Origin: an uncultured Alistipes sp.
GTDB lineage: Bacteria > Bacteroidota > Bacteroidia > Bacteroidales > Rikenellaceae
Assembly (NCBI RefSeq): GCF_963931675.1
Contig: NZ_OZ007039.1
Span: 149,501 to 213,500, forward strand
Direction of reading: 5' to 3'
Length of the DNA stretch: 64,000 nucleotides
The position numbers and the translations under genes were made by a program. Positions 1 through 10,892 of the stretch are shown piece after piece. Every line of letters begins with the position of its first letter. Position 1 is the first letter of the stretch. The notes under the pieces were generated by a model that saw nothing but the letters and a program-made list of their open reading frames with translations, was not told the origin of the DNA and ran no database searches.

Positions 1-1
1 C

Positions 2-391
2 GGAGCCCACTACTACACCATCGGTCAGCGGAAGGGGCTCGGAATCGGAGGCCGCAAGGAGTCGCTGTTCATTCTCGCCACGGACACCGCACAGAATGTC
101 ATCTATGTGGGTGAGGGCGACGCCCATCCGGGTCTGTGGCGTCCGGCATTGCGGATGTTGCCGGGGGAGGTGCACTGGGTGGACCCCGCTCGGGAGTTAC
201 GGGTCGGCGAAAGCGCACGGTTCGCGGTCCGCATCCGTTATCGGCAGCCGCTGCAGGGTGCGCGGTTGTTCATCCGTGAGTCGGGGGCTTATCTGCTCTT
301 CGACGAGCCCCAGCGCGGCATTACGCCGGGGCAGTTTGCCGCCTGGTATGACGGCGACGAACTGGTCGGCTCGGGTGTAATCGACGCTTAG
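2..391 (+). CDS. mnmA: tRNA 2-thiouridylase MnmA, C-terminal part (cut by window edge)
   Basis: The last 129 residues of MnmA, which installs the 2-thio group on U34 of tRNA-Lys, -Glu and -Gln in the cytoplasm using sulfur relayed from a cysteine desulfurase. The reading frame enters from the left edge and opens with AHYYTIGQRKGLGIGG, the conserved MnmA segment ahead of the C-terminal beta-barrel; a VIYVG stretch follows, as in the family. The ATP-binding PP-loop and catalytic cysteines lie outside the window. The stop is followed by a terminator-like hairpin, so this gene ends its transcript. Confidence 0.9.
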   Translation, partial: GAHYYTIGQRKGLGIGGRKESLFILATDTAQNVIYVGEGDAHPGLWRPALRMLPGEVHWVDPARELRVGESARFAVRIRYRQPLQGARLFIRESGAYLLFDEPQRGITPGQFAAWYDGDELVGSGVIDA

Positions 392-472
392 CTCGCCTAA
401 GAGGCGGGCGCATACGACCGTCGGGAGCGGTGTTTTGTTTCCGAACCTTTCAACCTTCCTTCGCCCACAGAA

Positions 473-511
473 CCCGGTTCTTAACCGGGGCTTTTTGCAT
501 CGGCAAAAAGC
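473..511 (+). terminator. Rho-independent terminator after mnmA
   Basis: A 7-bp stem (CCCGGTT 473-479, AACCGGG 483-489) is followed by GCTTTTT. The T-run also belongs to a second 9-bp stem (GCTTTTTGC 490-498 with GCAAAAAGC 503-511), so two hairpins are stacked end to end. No gene is seen between 392 and 639. Confidence 0.65.
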
Positions 512-639
512 GGTTTTATTTGTTTTAAATCAAAAAAGCATTTCTATTTTCCACAAAAGCACCCAGTTATTACTGAGCATCGATTGTGTATACGCAAGCA
601 TACGATTTAAGAAGTTGCATAGCTTTACGAATCAAAACT

Positions 640-876
640 GTGCCACTTGTGATATATCCGATCGACCAATATATTATTGACGCAATTCGCAAAGAGAGAA
701 AACGCCAGAATATTTCGCAATCCATGCTGGCGTATGGAATCGGTGTATCTAAAAGTTTCATCGGACAGGTCGAAAGTCCCAAGTACAATATCAAGTACAA
801 CCCTCATCACATCAACGAGATCGCCAAGTACCTCGGATGCTCACCCCGGGATTTCTTGCCTGAGAAACCGCTTTAA
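640..876 (+). CDS. Small helix-turn-helix (XRE-type) protein, first of a tandem pair
   Basis: A protein of about 78 residues with an XRE/Cro-like helix-turn-helix: IIDAIRKERKRQNISQSMLAY, then VSKSFIGQVESPK as recognition region and IAKYLGCSPRDFLPEKPL at the C-terminus. The next gene is a clear paralogue. I chose the GTG at 640 because it aligns with the GTG start of that paralogue; an ATG at 586 would add 18 residues with no counterpart. Likely a DNA-binding regulator, but no target can be named. No Shine-Dalgarno sequence is visible. Confidence 0.6.
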   Translation: MPLVIYPIDQYIIDAIRKERKRQNISQSMLAYGIGVSKSFIGQVESPKYNIKYNPHHINEIAKYLGCSPRDFLPEKPL

Positions 877-917
877 CAACTTATGCCCTTATAACAAAAG
901 TTTCTCAAAAAATCACC

Positions 918-1151
918 GTGAAACCGAAAAGCGAATTCGATCAGTATGTCAGCGCAGCAGTTCGCCAAAAGCGTATTGCCCAGGATATTACGCAGGCAGA
1001 TCTGGCAATCGGAATCGGTGTAACCGACGGTTTCATCAGTCAGGTGGAGAGCCCCAAACGTCCATCCAAATACAATCTCAACCACCTGAACAGAATCGCC
1101 AAATACCTCGGCTGCTCGCCCCGCGATTTCCTGCCCGAAAATCCCCTTTAA
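918..1151 (+). CDS. Small helix-turn-helix (XRE-type) protein, second of a tandem pair
   Basis: A 77-residue XRE-type helix-turn-helix protein starting at GTG. It shares the layout and tail of its upstream neighbour (ISQVESPKRPSKYN, then IAKYLGCSPRDFLPENPL). The two genes lie 41 bases apart and evidently arose by tandem duplication. With no partner domain, each is probably a small dimeric DNA-binding protein. The gene ends 14 bases before the secreted EEP-fold gene, so co-transcription with it is plausible. Confidence 0.7.
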   Translation: MKPKSEFDQYVSAAVRQKRIAQDITQADLAIGIGVTDGFISQVESPKRPSKYNLNHLNRIAKYLGCSPRDFLPENPL

Positions 1152-1165
1152 CCCGTCAGCCGCCC

Positions 1166-1978
1166 ATGTCGCGTTCGCTGTCGATCCTCGCAATCCTCGT
1201 GCTGGCAAGCCTTGCCGCCGCGGCCAAAAGTCCCGTCGGAATCGTCTTCTATGACGTCGACCGCATCTACGACACCATCCCGGCACTCTTCTACGACGAC
1301 TCCGACTATACGCCCGAAGGGCGTTACGGCTGGAACTCGGAGCGCTATACGCGCAAAATCCGAAATACCGCCGCCGTGATCGACTCCATGGCCCTCGACA
1401 TCGTGGCCCTGTGGGGCGTGGAGAACGAACAGGTCGTCCGGGACCTCTCCGCCGCCTGCCGCGAAGCGTACACCTATCTCCACCGCACGCTCAATACACT
1501 CGACGGCATGGACTTTGCCCTGCTCTTCTTCGCCGACCGCTTCGCGCCCGAACGGGTCGAAACCGGACGCCGCTACCTCTATGTGGAGGGTGAATGCGAA
1601 GGCCGGACCCTGGGGCTGGTGCTCTGCGGCGATGCCCGCACGACCGAATGGCTCGTCGCGGACCTGAGGGAAGAGCATCCCGGCGTGCCGCTCGTCGTCA
1701 TGGGAAGGGTCGGAAGGATCCCCGCCGAGCGGTTCGGACTCCGCGACGCAACGGCCCGCGTCGAAAAGGCCGGAAGAGGCAACATCCGCCGGGCCGGACG
1801 CTGGGAAATGAGGGACCGGATGCTGGTCGACACCCTGCTCGACAGTTCGGATGCCGATGTCTTTGCCCGCCGCTATCTGGTTGACCAAAAGAGCGGTAAC
1901 CCCCTCAGAACCTATTCACGCGGGGTTTACAGGGGCGGATACGGATATTCGCTTCCCGTATTCGTATATATCCGCTGA
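1166..1978 (+). CDS. Secreted EEP-fold (endonuclease/exonuclease/phosphatase-like) protein, probably inactive
   Basis: A 270-residue protein with an N-terminal signal peptide (MSRSLSILAILVLASLAAAA), so exported. The body matches the Bacteroidetes EEP layout: YGWNSERYTRKIRNTAAVID, then a DIVALWGVEN segment, and NPLRTYSRGVY.GGYGYSLPVFVYI at the end. Active members have Glu before the VEN triplet and an SDH-type Asp-His near the C-terminus. Here these positions read G and GYS, so the metal and catalytic residues appear lost. I chose the ATG at 1166 because it starts the signal peptide; the frame is open further upstream but overlaps the HTH gene. Function unknown, possibly a binding protein. Confidence 0.6.
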   Translation: MSRSLSILAILVLASLAAAAKSPVGIVFYDVDRIYDTIPALFYDDSDYTPEGRYGWNSERYTRKIRNTAAVIDSMALDIVALWGVENEQVVRDLSAACREAYTYLHRTLNTLDGMDFALLFFADRFAPERVETGRRYLYVEGECEGRTLGLVLCGDARTTEWLVADLREEHPGVPLVVMGRVGRIPAERFGLRDATARVEKAGRGNIRRAGRWEMRDRMLVDTLLDSSDADVFARRYLVDQKSGNPLRTYSRGVYRGGYGYSLPVFVYIR

Positions 1979-1983
1979 TGAGA

Positions 1984-2015
1984 TTTGTTTTTTTAGAAAA
2001 GTTTTCGTATTTTCG
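1984..2015 (+). promoter_or_regulatory. Candidate promoter of ppdK
   Basis: Bacteroidetes-type promoter: TTTG at 1984-1987, a 20-base spacer and TATTTTCG at 2008-2015, one base off TAnnTTTG. It would give a leader of about 125 bases before the ppdK ATG. Confidence 0.55.
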
Positions 2016-2146
2016 CAATCCCTCCGGAGGAAAAGTTCATTTTAATACGCGGTCGAGATGTCGTAACCGCGATTTTTTCGGATCCGAAGGGTTGATTTTG
2101 TGAATTTTTATTTATTTTTATAGATACAATCCAAATTCAGAAAACT

Positions 2147-4876
<2,730 letters not shown>

Positions 4877-4901
4877 TCCGGGCTCTGCTCGTCGTTCGGA
4901 A

Positions 4902-4930
4902 AACCCGCAGTTTACGCTGCGGGTTTTTCT
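4902..4930 (+). terminator. Rho-independent terminator of ppdK
   Basis: Perfect 9-bp stem (AACCCGCAG 4902-4910, CTGCGGGTT 4917-4925) with loop TTTACG and a T-rich tail, 25 bases after the stop. Confidence 0.9.
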
Positions 4931-5045
4931 TTCGGTTGACAAAACAGCAGGATTCGTTGATTTTTCTTGGCAGAAAGTCGGATTTTTTTTATTTTTGTAT
5001 ATTGGTAAACTTTTGGACGACATGTTCAACAAAAACTACGGGAAT

Positions 5046-5507
5046 ATGAAAAAGATTCTTCTTTCGGCGATCGCCGCGCTGTTCGCGGTAACGGCTGCTT
5101 CGGCTCAGGATGCAGGAAATTGGGCAGTAGGCCCCCGCATGAACATCTACACCAATACGGGTGAAACCGTTGTCGGCCTGGGAGCTTACGGCCGCTACAA
5201 CTTCGATGGCAACTGGCGCATCGAGCCTTCAGTCATGGCTCTGCTGCACGAAGGTTGCTCGCTCGACATCAGTTGCGATGCCCAGTATGTCTTTCATGTG
5301 GGAAGCGGATGGCATCTTTACCCTGCTGCCGGTCTGACGGTCAATGACATCGGCCGCTGGGCCGCCGGTCTCAACATCGGAGGAGGATTCGACGTCGAGG
5401 TTGCACAGAATTGGGATATTTCCGCCGGATTGAAATGGCAGCCCATGTTCGACGACATTCGTCCGAATCCCGTCGTCATCAGCGTCGGCGCCAGCTACAA
5501 ATTCTGA
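5046..5507 (+). CDS. Small outer-membrane beta-barrel protein
   Basis: 153 residues with a clean signal peptide (MKKILLSAIAALFAVTAASA, then Q). The mature part alternates hydrophobic and polar residues (GLGAYGRYNF, WRIEPSVMALL, VVISVGASYKF) and ends in Phe, the usual BAM-recognition signature. It resembles the small OmpW/OmpX-like porin-family proteins of Bacteroidetes. The ATG at 5046 was chosen because it begins the signal peptide; upstream in-frame starts would spoil it. No specific ligand can be inferred. Confidence 0.75.
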   Translation: MKKILLSAIAALFAVTAASAQDAGNWAVGPRMNIYTNTGETVVGLGAYGRYNFDGNWRIEPSVMALLHEGCSLDISCDAQYVFHVGSGWHLYPAAGLTVNDIGRWAAGLNIGGGFDVEVAQNWDISAGLKWQPMFDDIRPNPVVISVGASYKF

Positions 5508-5515
5508 CCCAAGAA

Positions 5516-5602
5516 GGGGGGGGGTGAGAGAGAGTGTGTGTGTGAGTGAGTAAGAGAGAGAAGAGTGAGTGAGTGAGTGAGTGAGTGAGGAGAGAGTGTG
5601 TG
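5516..5602 (+). repeat. Simple-sequence tract (G9, GA/GT runs, six GAGT units)
   Basis: Directly after the beta-barrel gene: nine G at 5516-5524, alternating GA and GT dinucleotides, six tandem GAGT units (5563-5586), then more GA/GT. Entirely purine plus T on this strand. No gene in 5508-5779. Confidence 0.9.
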
Positions 5603-5676
5603 AAAAATCAGGCTCGCTTCCTTTGCCGAGCCGACCGGGTCCCCTCAAAGGGAAGCCCTCCCTGCCCCGAAAACAT

Positions 5677-5708
5677 AAAAAACGTCTTCCGAATGGAAGA
5701 CGTTTTTT
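5677..5708. terminator. Bidirectional terminator
   Basis: Perfect 14-bp inverted repeat (AAAAAACGTCTTCC 5677-5690; loop GAAT; GGAAGACGTTTTTT 5695-5708). A-run and T-run flanks make it work for the plus-strand barrel gene and the minus-strand operon converging on it. Confidence 0.88.
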
Positions 5709-5779
5709 TATGACAGAGAGCAACCAGGAAAGCCCGGAGAAATGCGGCACGCATCCGGATATGGCATCAGGGAACAGGC

Positions 5780-6310
5780 TCAACGCGCCTCGTTCACGCG
5801 GATCATTTCGAAGATCCGGTAGCCGATCGGGGCATACGACCGCCATGCGGAGCGTTTGGCCCGATAGGTCCACGGCTGCCCGTCAATATAGAGCGTTACA
5901 ACGGGCAGATGTGTCTCGTCGAAGAACCCGCAGAGTTGCGAAGCGTCCAAATCGAACGTATAGCGGTGTTTCCAGTCCCGCTTCCCGGGTTCGAGGTAGA
6001 GTTTCTCAACCGGGCCCGCCAGCACCACCCCGCCCGAGACAAAACGCACGGAATCCACCTCGTCGGCACGCGCCATCCGGCACGTGAAGTTCAGCGTCGC
6101 ACGCCCCTCACGGTGCTCCTTGTAGGTGATGTCGAAGGTCAGATCTCCCGCCTCCGGATGTTCGAACAGCGTCACAGGGAAGGTATGGTAGATCACCCCG
6201 TCCGCCTCGGCCTTCGAGACGTAGTGCGGACGGATGTTCTGCCCCGCGGCCGTCAGTGTGGCCCCGGCGAACAGCACAGCAGCCGCTCCCCGTAAAAAGC
6301 GATCAGTCAC
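5780..6310 (-). CDS. Secreted protein of unknown function
   Basis: 176 residues from GTG at 6310, overlapping the end of the upstream TRL gene by 8 bases, which suggests translational coupling. The N-terminus (VTDRFLRGAAAVLFAGATLTAAGQ) is a signal peptide. The rest looks like a compact beta-rich domain (ADGVIYHTFPVTLF, AGDLTFDITYKE, LPVVTLYIDGQPW). I do not recognise the family. It is the last gene of the glyS-ruvX-def-TRL operon and ends at the bidirectional terminator. Confidence 0.65.
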   Translation of the reverse strand: MTDRFLRGAAAVLFAGATLTAAGQNIRPHYVSKAEADGVIYHTFPVTLFEHPEAGDLTFDITYKEHREGRATLNFTCRMARADEVDSVRFVSGGVVLAGPVEKLYLEPGKRDWKHRYTFDLDASQLCGFFDETHLPVVTLYIDGQPWTYRAKRSAWRSYAPIGYRIFEMIRVNEAR

Positions 6311-6611
6311 CGTAGACAATGATGGTGTAGATCGTATAGACCCCGACGTAGGATTTCGACTGGTAGTCCACGTGGTGGATGCGCGTGATGCCGGCTTCGC
6401 GCGCCGCGGTCTGGATGCTCGCATCCCCCATGGCCACCACGCCGACATAACCCTTCACCTCGGCCGTTCCGACCTTGCTCGATCCAGCATTGCCCGTCAC
6501 GGCCAGGCCGTCCTTTACGTCGGTATAGACGCCGCCTACGACCGGCGACTTGACACAGCCCGTGCCCAGCAGGGCCGCAGCAAAAAATGCGCAGGCAAGA
6601 AATTTTTTCAT
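6303..6611 (-). CDS. TRL-like family lipoprotein
   Basis: 102-residue lipoprotein: signal peptide MKKFLACAFFAAALLGTGC with lipobox LGTGC. The mature part (GGVYTDVKDGLAVTGNAGSSK, GTAEVKGYVGVVAMGDASIQ, AAREAGITRIHHVDYQS) has the pattern of the TRL family of small bacterial envelope proteins of unknown role. It begins one base after the def stop and overlaps the next gene, so it belongs to the same operon. Confidence 0.7.
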   Translation of the reverse strand: MKKFLACAFFAAALLGTGCVKSPVVGGVYTDVKDGLAVTGNAGSSKVGTAEVKGYVGVVAMGDASIQTAAREAGITRIHHVDYQSKSYVGVYTIYTIIVYGD

Positions 6612-6612
6612 G

Positions 6613-7158
6613 CTATCTGGTTTTGTAGGCGCAACGGTATTTCCCTTTCGCCAGGTTCAACAGTTTACCCTTGAGCAGCTGCCGCCGCAGGGGCGAGATC
6701 CGGTCCGTAAAGACCTTGCCCTCGATGTGGTCATATTCATGCTGAATGACCCATGCCTTAAGGCCTGAAAACTCCTCGTCGTGCTCCACGAAGTCCGTAT
6801 CCTGGTAACGGATCCGGATCGACAGCGAGCGCGGCACGTCGGCGTAGATCCCCGGAAACGAAAGGCAACCCTCGTTGTAGGTCTTCGTCTCGGCGGAATA
6901 TTCATAGATTTCGGCGTTCACGAACGCCCGCTTGTAGTCGGCGCACGACGGGTCCTCCTCGGCCCACGGCGTGCAGTCGACGATGAAGAAGCGCAGGTTC
7001 CTGCCCACCTGCGGGGCGGCAAGGCCCACACCTCCGGCTTCCTCCAGGGTGAGGAACATATCCTCCTCGAATTTCTTCACATCGAGGCTCTCGGGCGTCA
7101 CCGGTGCGCAGGGCTTCCGCAGCACCTCGTCGCCATAGATCACGATCGGATAAATCAT
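6613..7158 (-). CDS. def: Peptide deformylase
   Basis: 181 residues. Removes the N-formyl group from nascent proteins at the ribosome. All three hallmark motifs are present: GVGLAAPQVG (residues 43-52), EGCLS with metal ligand Cys98, and QHEYDH with ligands His140 and His144 and catalytic Glu141. The start overlaps the ruvX stop by four bases (ATGA). Confidence 0.97.
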   Translation of the reverse strand: MIYPIVIYGDEVLRKPCAPVTPESLDVKKFEEDMFLTLEEAGGVGLAAPQVGRNLRFFIVDCTPWAEEDPSCADYKRAFVNAEIYEYSAETKTYNEGCLSFPGIYADVPRSLSIRIRYQDTDFVEHDEEFSGLKAWVIQHEYDHIEGKVFTDRISPLRRQLLKGKLLNLAKGKYRCAYKTR

Positions 7159-7568
7159 CGGTTGAATTCCATGTAACTTTGTAAAATAATCGTGGCGGAA
7201 ATCTTGTCCACCAACGCCTTGTCGCGGCGGGCCATCCGACCGATGCCGCTTTCGAGCATCGTGCGGTGCGCCAGCACCGAGGTGAAACGCTCATCGTGGA
7301 AAACCACCTCCTTGTCGGGCCACCTCTGTTGCAAACGCCTTGCCAAAGGCTCGATGAAACGCCACGTCTCCGACGGCGTGCCGTCCATCTGCAAGGGCTT
7401 CCCCAAGACGACGGTCGAGACATCCTCCCGCGCGAAGTAGTCCGCCAGCCAGCGTTCCAGATCCTTCGTCGCAACGGTCTCCAGACCCCCGGCAATCAAC
7501 CGCAGAGGATCGCTCACCGCGACCCCCGTGCGTTTCGTACCGTAGTCGATGGCCAGAATCCGTCCCAT
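7155..7568 (-). CDS. ruvX: Holliday-junction resolvase-like protein RuvX (YqgF)
   Basis: 137 residues of the YqgF/RuvX RNase H-fold family, implicated in pre-16S rRNA 5' processing and proposed as a Holliday-junction resolvase. Seen: ILAIDYGTKRTGVAVSDP with the first acidic residue, VVLGKP, FHDERFTS, and a C-terminal DKISATIILQSYM. Normal length. It lies 21 bases after glyS and overlaps def, forming a translation and RNA-processing operon. Confidence 0.93.
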   Translation of the reverse strand: MGRILAIDYGTKRTGVAVSDPLRLIAGGLETVATKDLERWLADYFAREDVSTVVLGKPLQMDGTPSETWRFIEPLARRLQQRWPDKEVVFHDERFTSVLAHRTMLESGIGRMARRDKALVDKISATIILQSYMEFNR

Positions 7569-7589
7569 TCCGGAAGAGGTCGTGCGCGG

Positions 7590-9134
7590 CTACAGGTTCA
7601 GTTTGCGGAACAGTTTGCGGTAGGAGCACTCCTCGTCGACCAGACGGTAGAGGTCGTCGATGGCGACGCGTTCCTGCTGCATCGTGTCGCGGTAGCGGAC
7701 CGTCACGGTGTTGTCTTCAAGCGTCTGGCCGTCGACCGTCACGCAGAACGGCGTGCCGATGGCATCCTGACGGCGGTAGCGCTTGCCCACCGAATCCTTC
7801 TCGTCGTAAACCACGTTGAAATCGTACTTCAACAGGTCGACGATCTTCTGTGCGACCTCCGGCATCCCGTCCTTCTTGACCAGCGGCAGCACGGCAACCT
7901 TCACCGGAGCCAGTGCGGCCGGGAAACGCAGCACGACACGCGAATCGCCGCCTTCCAGCGGCTCCTCGGTATAGGCCGCCGACATCACCTGCAGGAACAT
8001 GCGGTCCACGCCGATCGACGTCTCCACCACATAGGGCACGTAGCTCTCGCCCGTCTCCGGATCGAAATACTGCAGTTTCTTGCCCGAAAGGCGCTGGTGG
8101 TTCCCCAGGTCGAAATCCGTGCGCGAGTGGATGCCCTCGACCTCCTTGAAGCCGAACGGGAAGTTGTACTCGATGTCGGTGGCGGCGTTGGCGTAGTGGG
8201 CCAGCTTCTCGTGGTCGTGGAAGCGGTAGTTGTCATCCCCGAAGCCCAGGGCGCGGTGCCAGGCCATCCGCGTGTTCTTCCACTCGTTCCACCACGCCAT
8301 CTCGGTGCCCGGGCGGACGAAGAACTGCATCTCCATCTGCTCGAACTCCCGCATCCGGAAGATGAACTGACGGGCCACGATCTCGTTGCGGAAGGCCTTG
8401 CCGATCTGCGCAATACCGAACGGCAGCTTCATGCGGCCCGTCTTCTGGACATTCAGGAAGTTCACGAAGATACCCTGCGCCGTCTCGGGACGCAGGTAGA
8501 TCGTCGAAGCACCCTCGGCCGTCGAGCCCATCTGCGTCGAGAACATCAGGTTGAACTGGCGCACCTCGGTCCAGTTGCGCGTCCCCGAAATCGGGCAGGC
8601 GATCTCGCAGTCGAGGATGATCTGACGCAGCTCCGCAAGGTCGTTGGCATTCATCGCCCCGGCAAAGCGGCGGTGCACCTCGTCGCGTTTTGCAGCCGTC
8701 TCGGCCACGCGCGGCGACGTCTCCCGGTATTTCGCCTCGTCGAAGTCCGCTCCAAAGCGCTTGCGGGCCTTCTCGACCTCCTTCTCGATCTTTTCATCCT
8801 GCTTGGCCAGCCACTCCTCGATCAGCACGTCCGCACGGTAGCGTTTCTTCGAGTCCCGGTTGTCGATCAGCGGGTCGTTGAACGCCGCCACGTGGCCCGA
8901 AGCCTCCCACGTCTTGGGGTGCATGAAGATCGCCGCGTCGAGCCCCACGATATTCTCGTGCAACTTGACCATCGAGTCCCACCAGTAGCGCTTGATATTG
9001 TTCTTCAGCTCCACACCGTTCTGGCCGTAGTCATAGACCGCACCCAGACCGTCGTAGATCTCGCTCGACGGAAATACGAACCCGTACTCCTTGCAGTGAG
9101 CGACCAGCTTCTTGAAAAGTTCCTCCTGAGTCAT
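7590..9134 (-). CDS. glyS: Glycine-tRNA ligase (homodimeric, class II)
   Basis: 514 residues. Charges tRNA-Gly. This is the alpha2-type single-chain enzyme, shown by the N-terminal FVFPSSEIYDGLGAVYDYG, the catalytic core with RPETAQGIFVNF and IAQIGKAFRNEI, and the C-terminal anticodon-binding domain (APVKVAVLPLV...GTPFCVTVDGQTL). The ATG at 9134 (MTQEELFKKL) is the natural start; a longer in-frame start 33 bases upstream adds non-conserved sequence. First gene of the minus-strand operon. Confidence 0.96.
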   Translation of the reverse strand: MTQEELFKKLVAHCKEYGFVFPSSEIYDGLGAVYDYGQNGVELKNNIKRYWWDSMVKLHENIVGLDAAIFMHPKTWEASGHVAAFNDPLIDNRDSKKRYRADVLIEEWLAKQDEKIEKEVEKARKRFGADFDEAKYRETSPRVAETAAKRDEVHRRFAGAMNANDLAELRQIILDCEIACPISGTRNWTEVRQFNLMFSTQMGSTAEGASTIYLRPETAQGIFVNFLNVQKTGRMKLPFGIAQIGKAFRNEIVARQFIFRMREFEQMEMQFFVRPGTEMAWWNEWKNTRMAWHRALGFGDDNYRFHDHEKLAHYANAATDIEYNFPFGFKEVEGIHSRTDFDLGNHQRLSGKKLQYFDPETGESYVPYVVETSIGVDRMFLQVMSAAYTEEPLEGGDSRVVLRFPAALAPVKVAVLPLVKKDGMPEVAQKIVDLLKYDFNVVYDEKDSVGKRYRRQDAIGTPFCVTVDGQTLEDNTVTVRYRDTMQQERVAIDDLYRLVDEECSYRKLFRKLNL

Positions 9135-9308
9135 CGTATTCTGTTTTACTGATTTTCCAAAAGGCAAAAATACAAAAAATTAAGAAACCTCGGCCCTCGT
9201 ACCGATTTTATTTCCACTTTTGCCGATGACGGCAACCCGTTCCGGCCGCGGCAAATCCGAAAACACCGTTTTCTCAAGGTCCCATGATCACCTTTCCCTA
9301 TTTTTTCG

Positions 9309-9316
9309 TATCTTCG
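9309..9316 (+). promoter_or_regulatory. -7 box upstream of the cysteine desulfidase gene
   Basis: TATCTTCG, close to TAnnTTTG, 20 bases before the ATG. No clear -33 TTTG at the right spacing. Confidence 0.35.
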
Positions 9317-9336
9317 TTCCGCCAAATCCCAAACAT

Positions 9337-10623
9337 ATGCTGCCTATTACGGAACGCAAACAAATCATCGGCCTGATTCAGCGGGAGGTCATCCCCGCCA
9401 TCGGATGTACCGAACCCATCGCCGTGGCGCTGTGCGTAGCCCGGGCCGCCGAAACCCTGGGCACGGAGCCCGAACGGATTTCGGTGCGGCTGAGCGCCAA
9501 CATCCTCAAGAACGCCATGGGCGTCGGGATCCCCGGCACGGGGATGATCGGACTTCCGATCGCCGTGGCACTCGGGGCAACGATCGGACGCTCGGAGTAC
9601 CAGCTGGAGGTGCTGCGCGACGTCACGCCCGAAGCCGTCGAACACGGTCGGCGGATGATCGACGAAAAACGCATCGCCATCTCCCTGAAGGAGGGTATCA
9701 CCGAGAAACTCTATATCGAAACGGAGGTCGAGGCCGCCGGACACCGCGCCGTGGCGATTATCGCCGGAGGCCATACGGCATTCGTCTACGTCGAACGCGA
9801 CGGCGAAGCACTCCTCGACAAACGCAGCGCCTCATCCTCGAAGGAGGAGGATGGTGAAGTGCCCCTGACCCTGCGCCGCGTCTGGGAGTTCGCCATGACC
9901 ACGCCGCTCGACGAGATCCGCTTCATCCTCGAATCGAAACGGCTGAACAAGGCCGCAGCCGAAACCTCCTTCACCGGGGAATACGGGCACTCTGTGGGCC
10001 GCACGCTGCGCTGCGACCGCGAACAGCGGATCATGGGAGACAGCATCTTCACCCGCATCCTCTCCTATACCTCGGCAGCCTGCGACGCCCGCATGGCCGG
10101 GGCGATGATCCCCGTGATGAGCAACTCCGGAAGCGGGAACCAGGGTATCGCCGCAACACTTCCCGTCGTGGTCTACGCCGAAGAGACGGGGGCTTCGGAG
10201 GAGCAGATGATCCGCGCCCTGACGCTGAGCCACCTGACGGTTGTCTACATCAAGCAGAGCCTCGGACGCCTCTCGGCACTGTGCGGCTGCGTCGTGGCGG
10301 CAACGGGGTCGAGTTGCGGCATCGTCTACCTGATGGGCGGCAGTTACGAACAGGCTGCCGCTGCGGTCAAAAACATGATTGCCAACCTCACGGGCATGAT
10401 TTGCGACGGCGCTAAGCCGAGTTGCGCCATGAAGCTCACGAGCGGCGTCTCGACCGCCGTACTCTCGGCCATGATGGCCATGGACGACCGTTGCGTCAGC
10501 CCCGTGGAGGGAATCATCGAGGAGGATGTCGACCACTGCATCCACAACCTCACGGCCATCGGGCGCGACGGAATGAACGAAACCGACAGCCTCGTGCTCC
10601 ACATCATGACCCACAAGGGCTGA
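9337..10623 (+). CDS. cyuA: L-cysteine desulfidase / serine dehydratase-alpha family protein
   Basis: 428 residues, matching the CyuA/YhaM (former UPF0597) family, iron-sulfur enzymes that degrade L-cysteine to pyruvate, ammonia and sulfide. Seen: AIGCTEP near the N-terminus, MGVGIPGTG, SNSGSGNQGIAATLPV, and the C-terminal cysteines in LCGCVVAATGSSCG and ICDGAKPSCAMK, expected to ligate the cluster. The start at 9337 (MLPITERKQ) sits just after a -7 box; upstream in-frame sequence is not conserved-looking. Monocistronic, followed by a repeat-rich gap. Substrate (cysteine rather than serine) is inferred from the family. Confidence 0.85.
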   Translation: MLPITERKQIIGLIQREVIPAIGCTEPIAVALCVARAAETLGTEPERISVRLSANILKNAMGVGIPGTGMIGLPIAVALGATIGRSEYQLEVLRDVTPEAVEHGRRMIDEKRIAISLKEGITEKLYIETEVEAAGHRAVAIIAGGHTAFVYVERDGEALLDKRSASSSKEEDGEVPLTLRRVWEFAMTTPLDEIRFILESKRLNKAAAETSFTGEYGHSVGRTLRCDREQRIMGDSIFTRILSYTSAACDARMAGAMIPVMSNSGSGNQGIAATLPVVVYAEETGASEEQMIRALTLSHLTVVYIKQSLGRLSALCGCVVAATGSSCGIVYLMGGSYEQAAAAVKNMIANLTGMICDGAKPSCAMKLTSGVSTAVLSAMMAMDDRCVSPVEGIIEEDVDHCIHNLTAIGRDGMNETDSLVLHIMTHKG

Positions 10624-10626
10624 GAG

Positions 10627-10800
10627 GTCGAGTAGCCACAAGGGCAATGGAGGGGGGGGCCGGAGAGGACGAAGGGGCCGAAGTATCCGAAAAGGCCCTG
10701 GAAGGCCTGGAAAATCCACAAGGGCAATGGGGCCGAAGGGACTGGAGAGATCGGAGAGATCGGAGAGATCGGAGAGATCGGAGAGATCGGAGAGGTCGAA
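10627..10800 (+). repeat. Purine-rich tandem and dispersed repeats after cyuA
   Basis: Six copies of a 9-base unit (GGAGAGATC, the last with one change) run from 10744 to 10797. Upstream, CCACAAGGGCAATGG occurs at about 10635 and 10716, echoing the final codons of the preceding gene (CCCACAAGGGC), and an eight-G run lies at about 10652. Nothing coding is evident in 10624-10892. Confidence 0.85.
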
Positions 10801-10832
10801 AAGGCCCGCCGGGATTCCGCCCGACAGAAAAG

Positions 10833-10863
10833 CACCCCGGCTGCGGATGTCGCGGCCGGGGTG
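10833..10863 (-). terminator. Terminator of waaA
   Basis: Perfect 9-bp stem (CACCCCGGC 10833-10841; GCCGGGGTG 10855-10863). Read leftward it is followed by CTTTTC, about 30 bases after the waaA stop. Confidence 0.75.
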
Positions 10864-10892
10864 TTCCGTATCGTATCCGTTTCCGGAAGCCG

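Noticed and set aside
435..680. 81-codon frame between mnmA and the first HTH gene
   Set aside because: It crosses the terminator hairpins and shows no protein-like composition.
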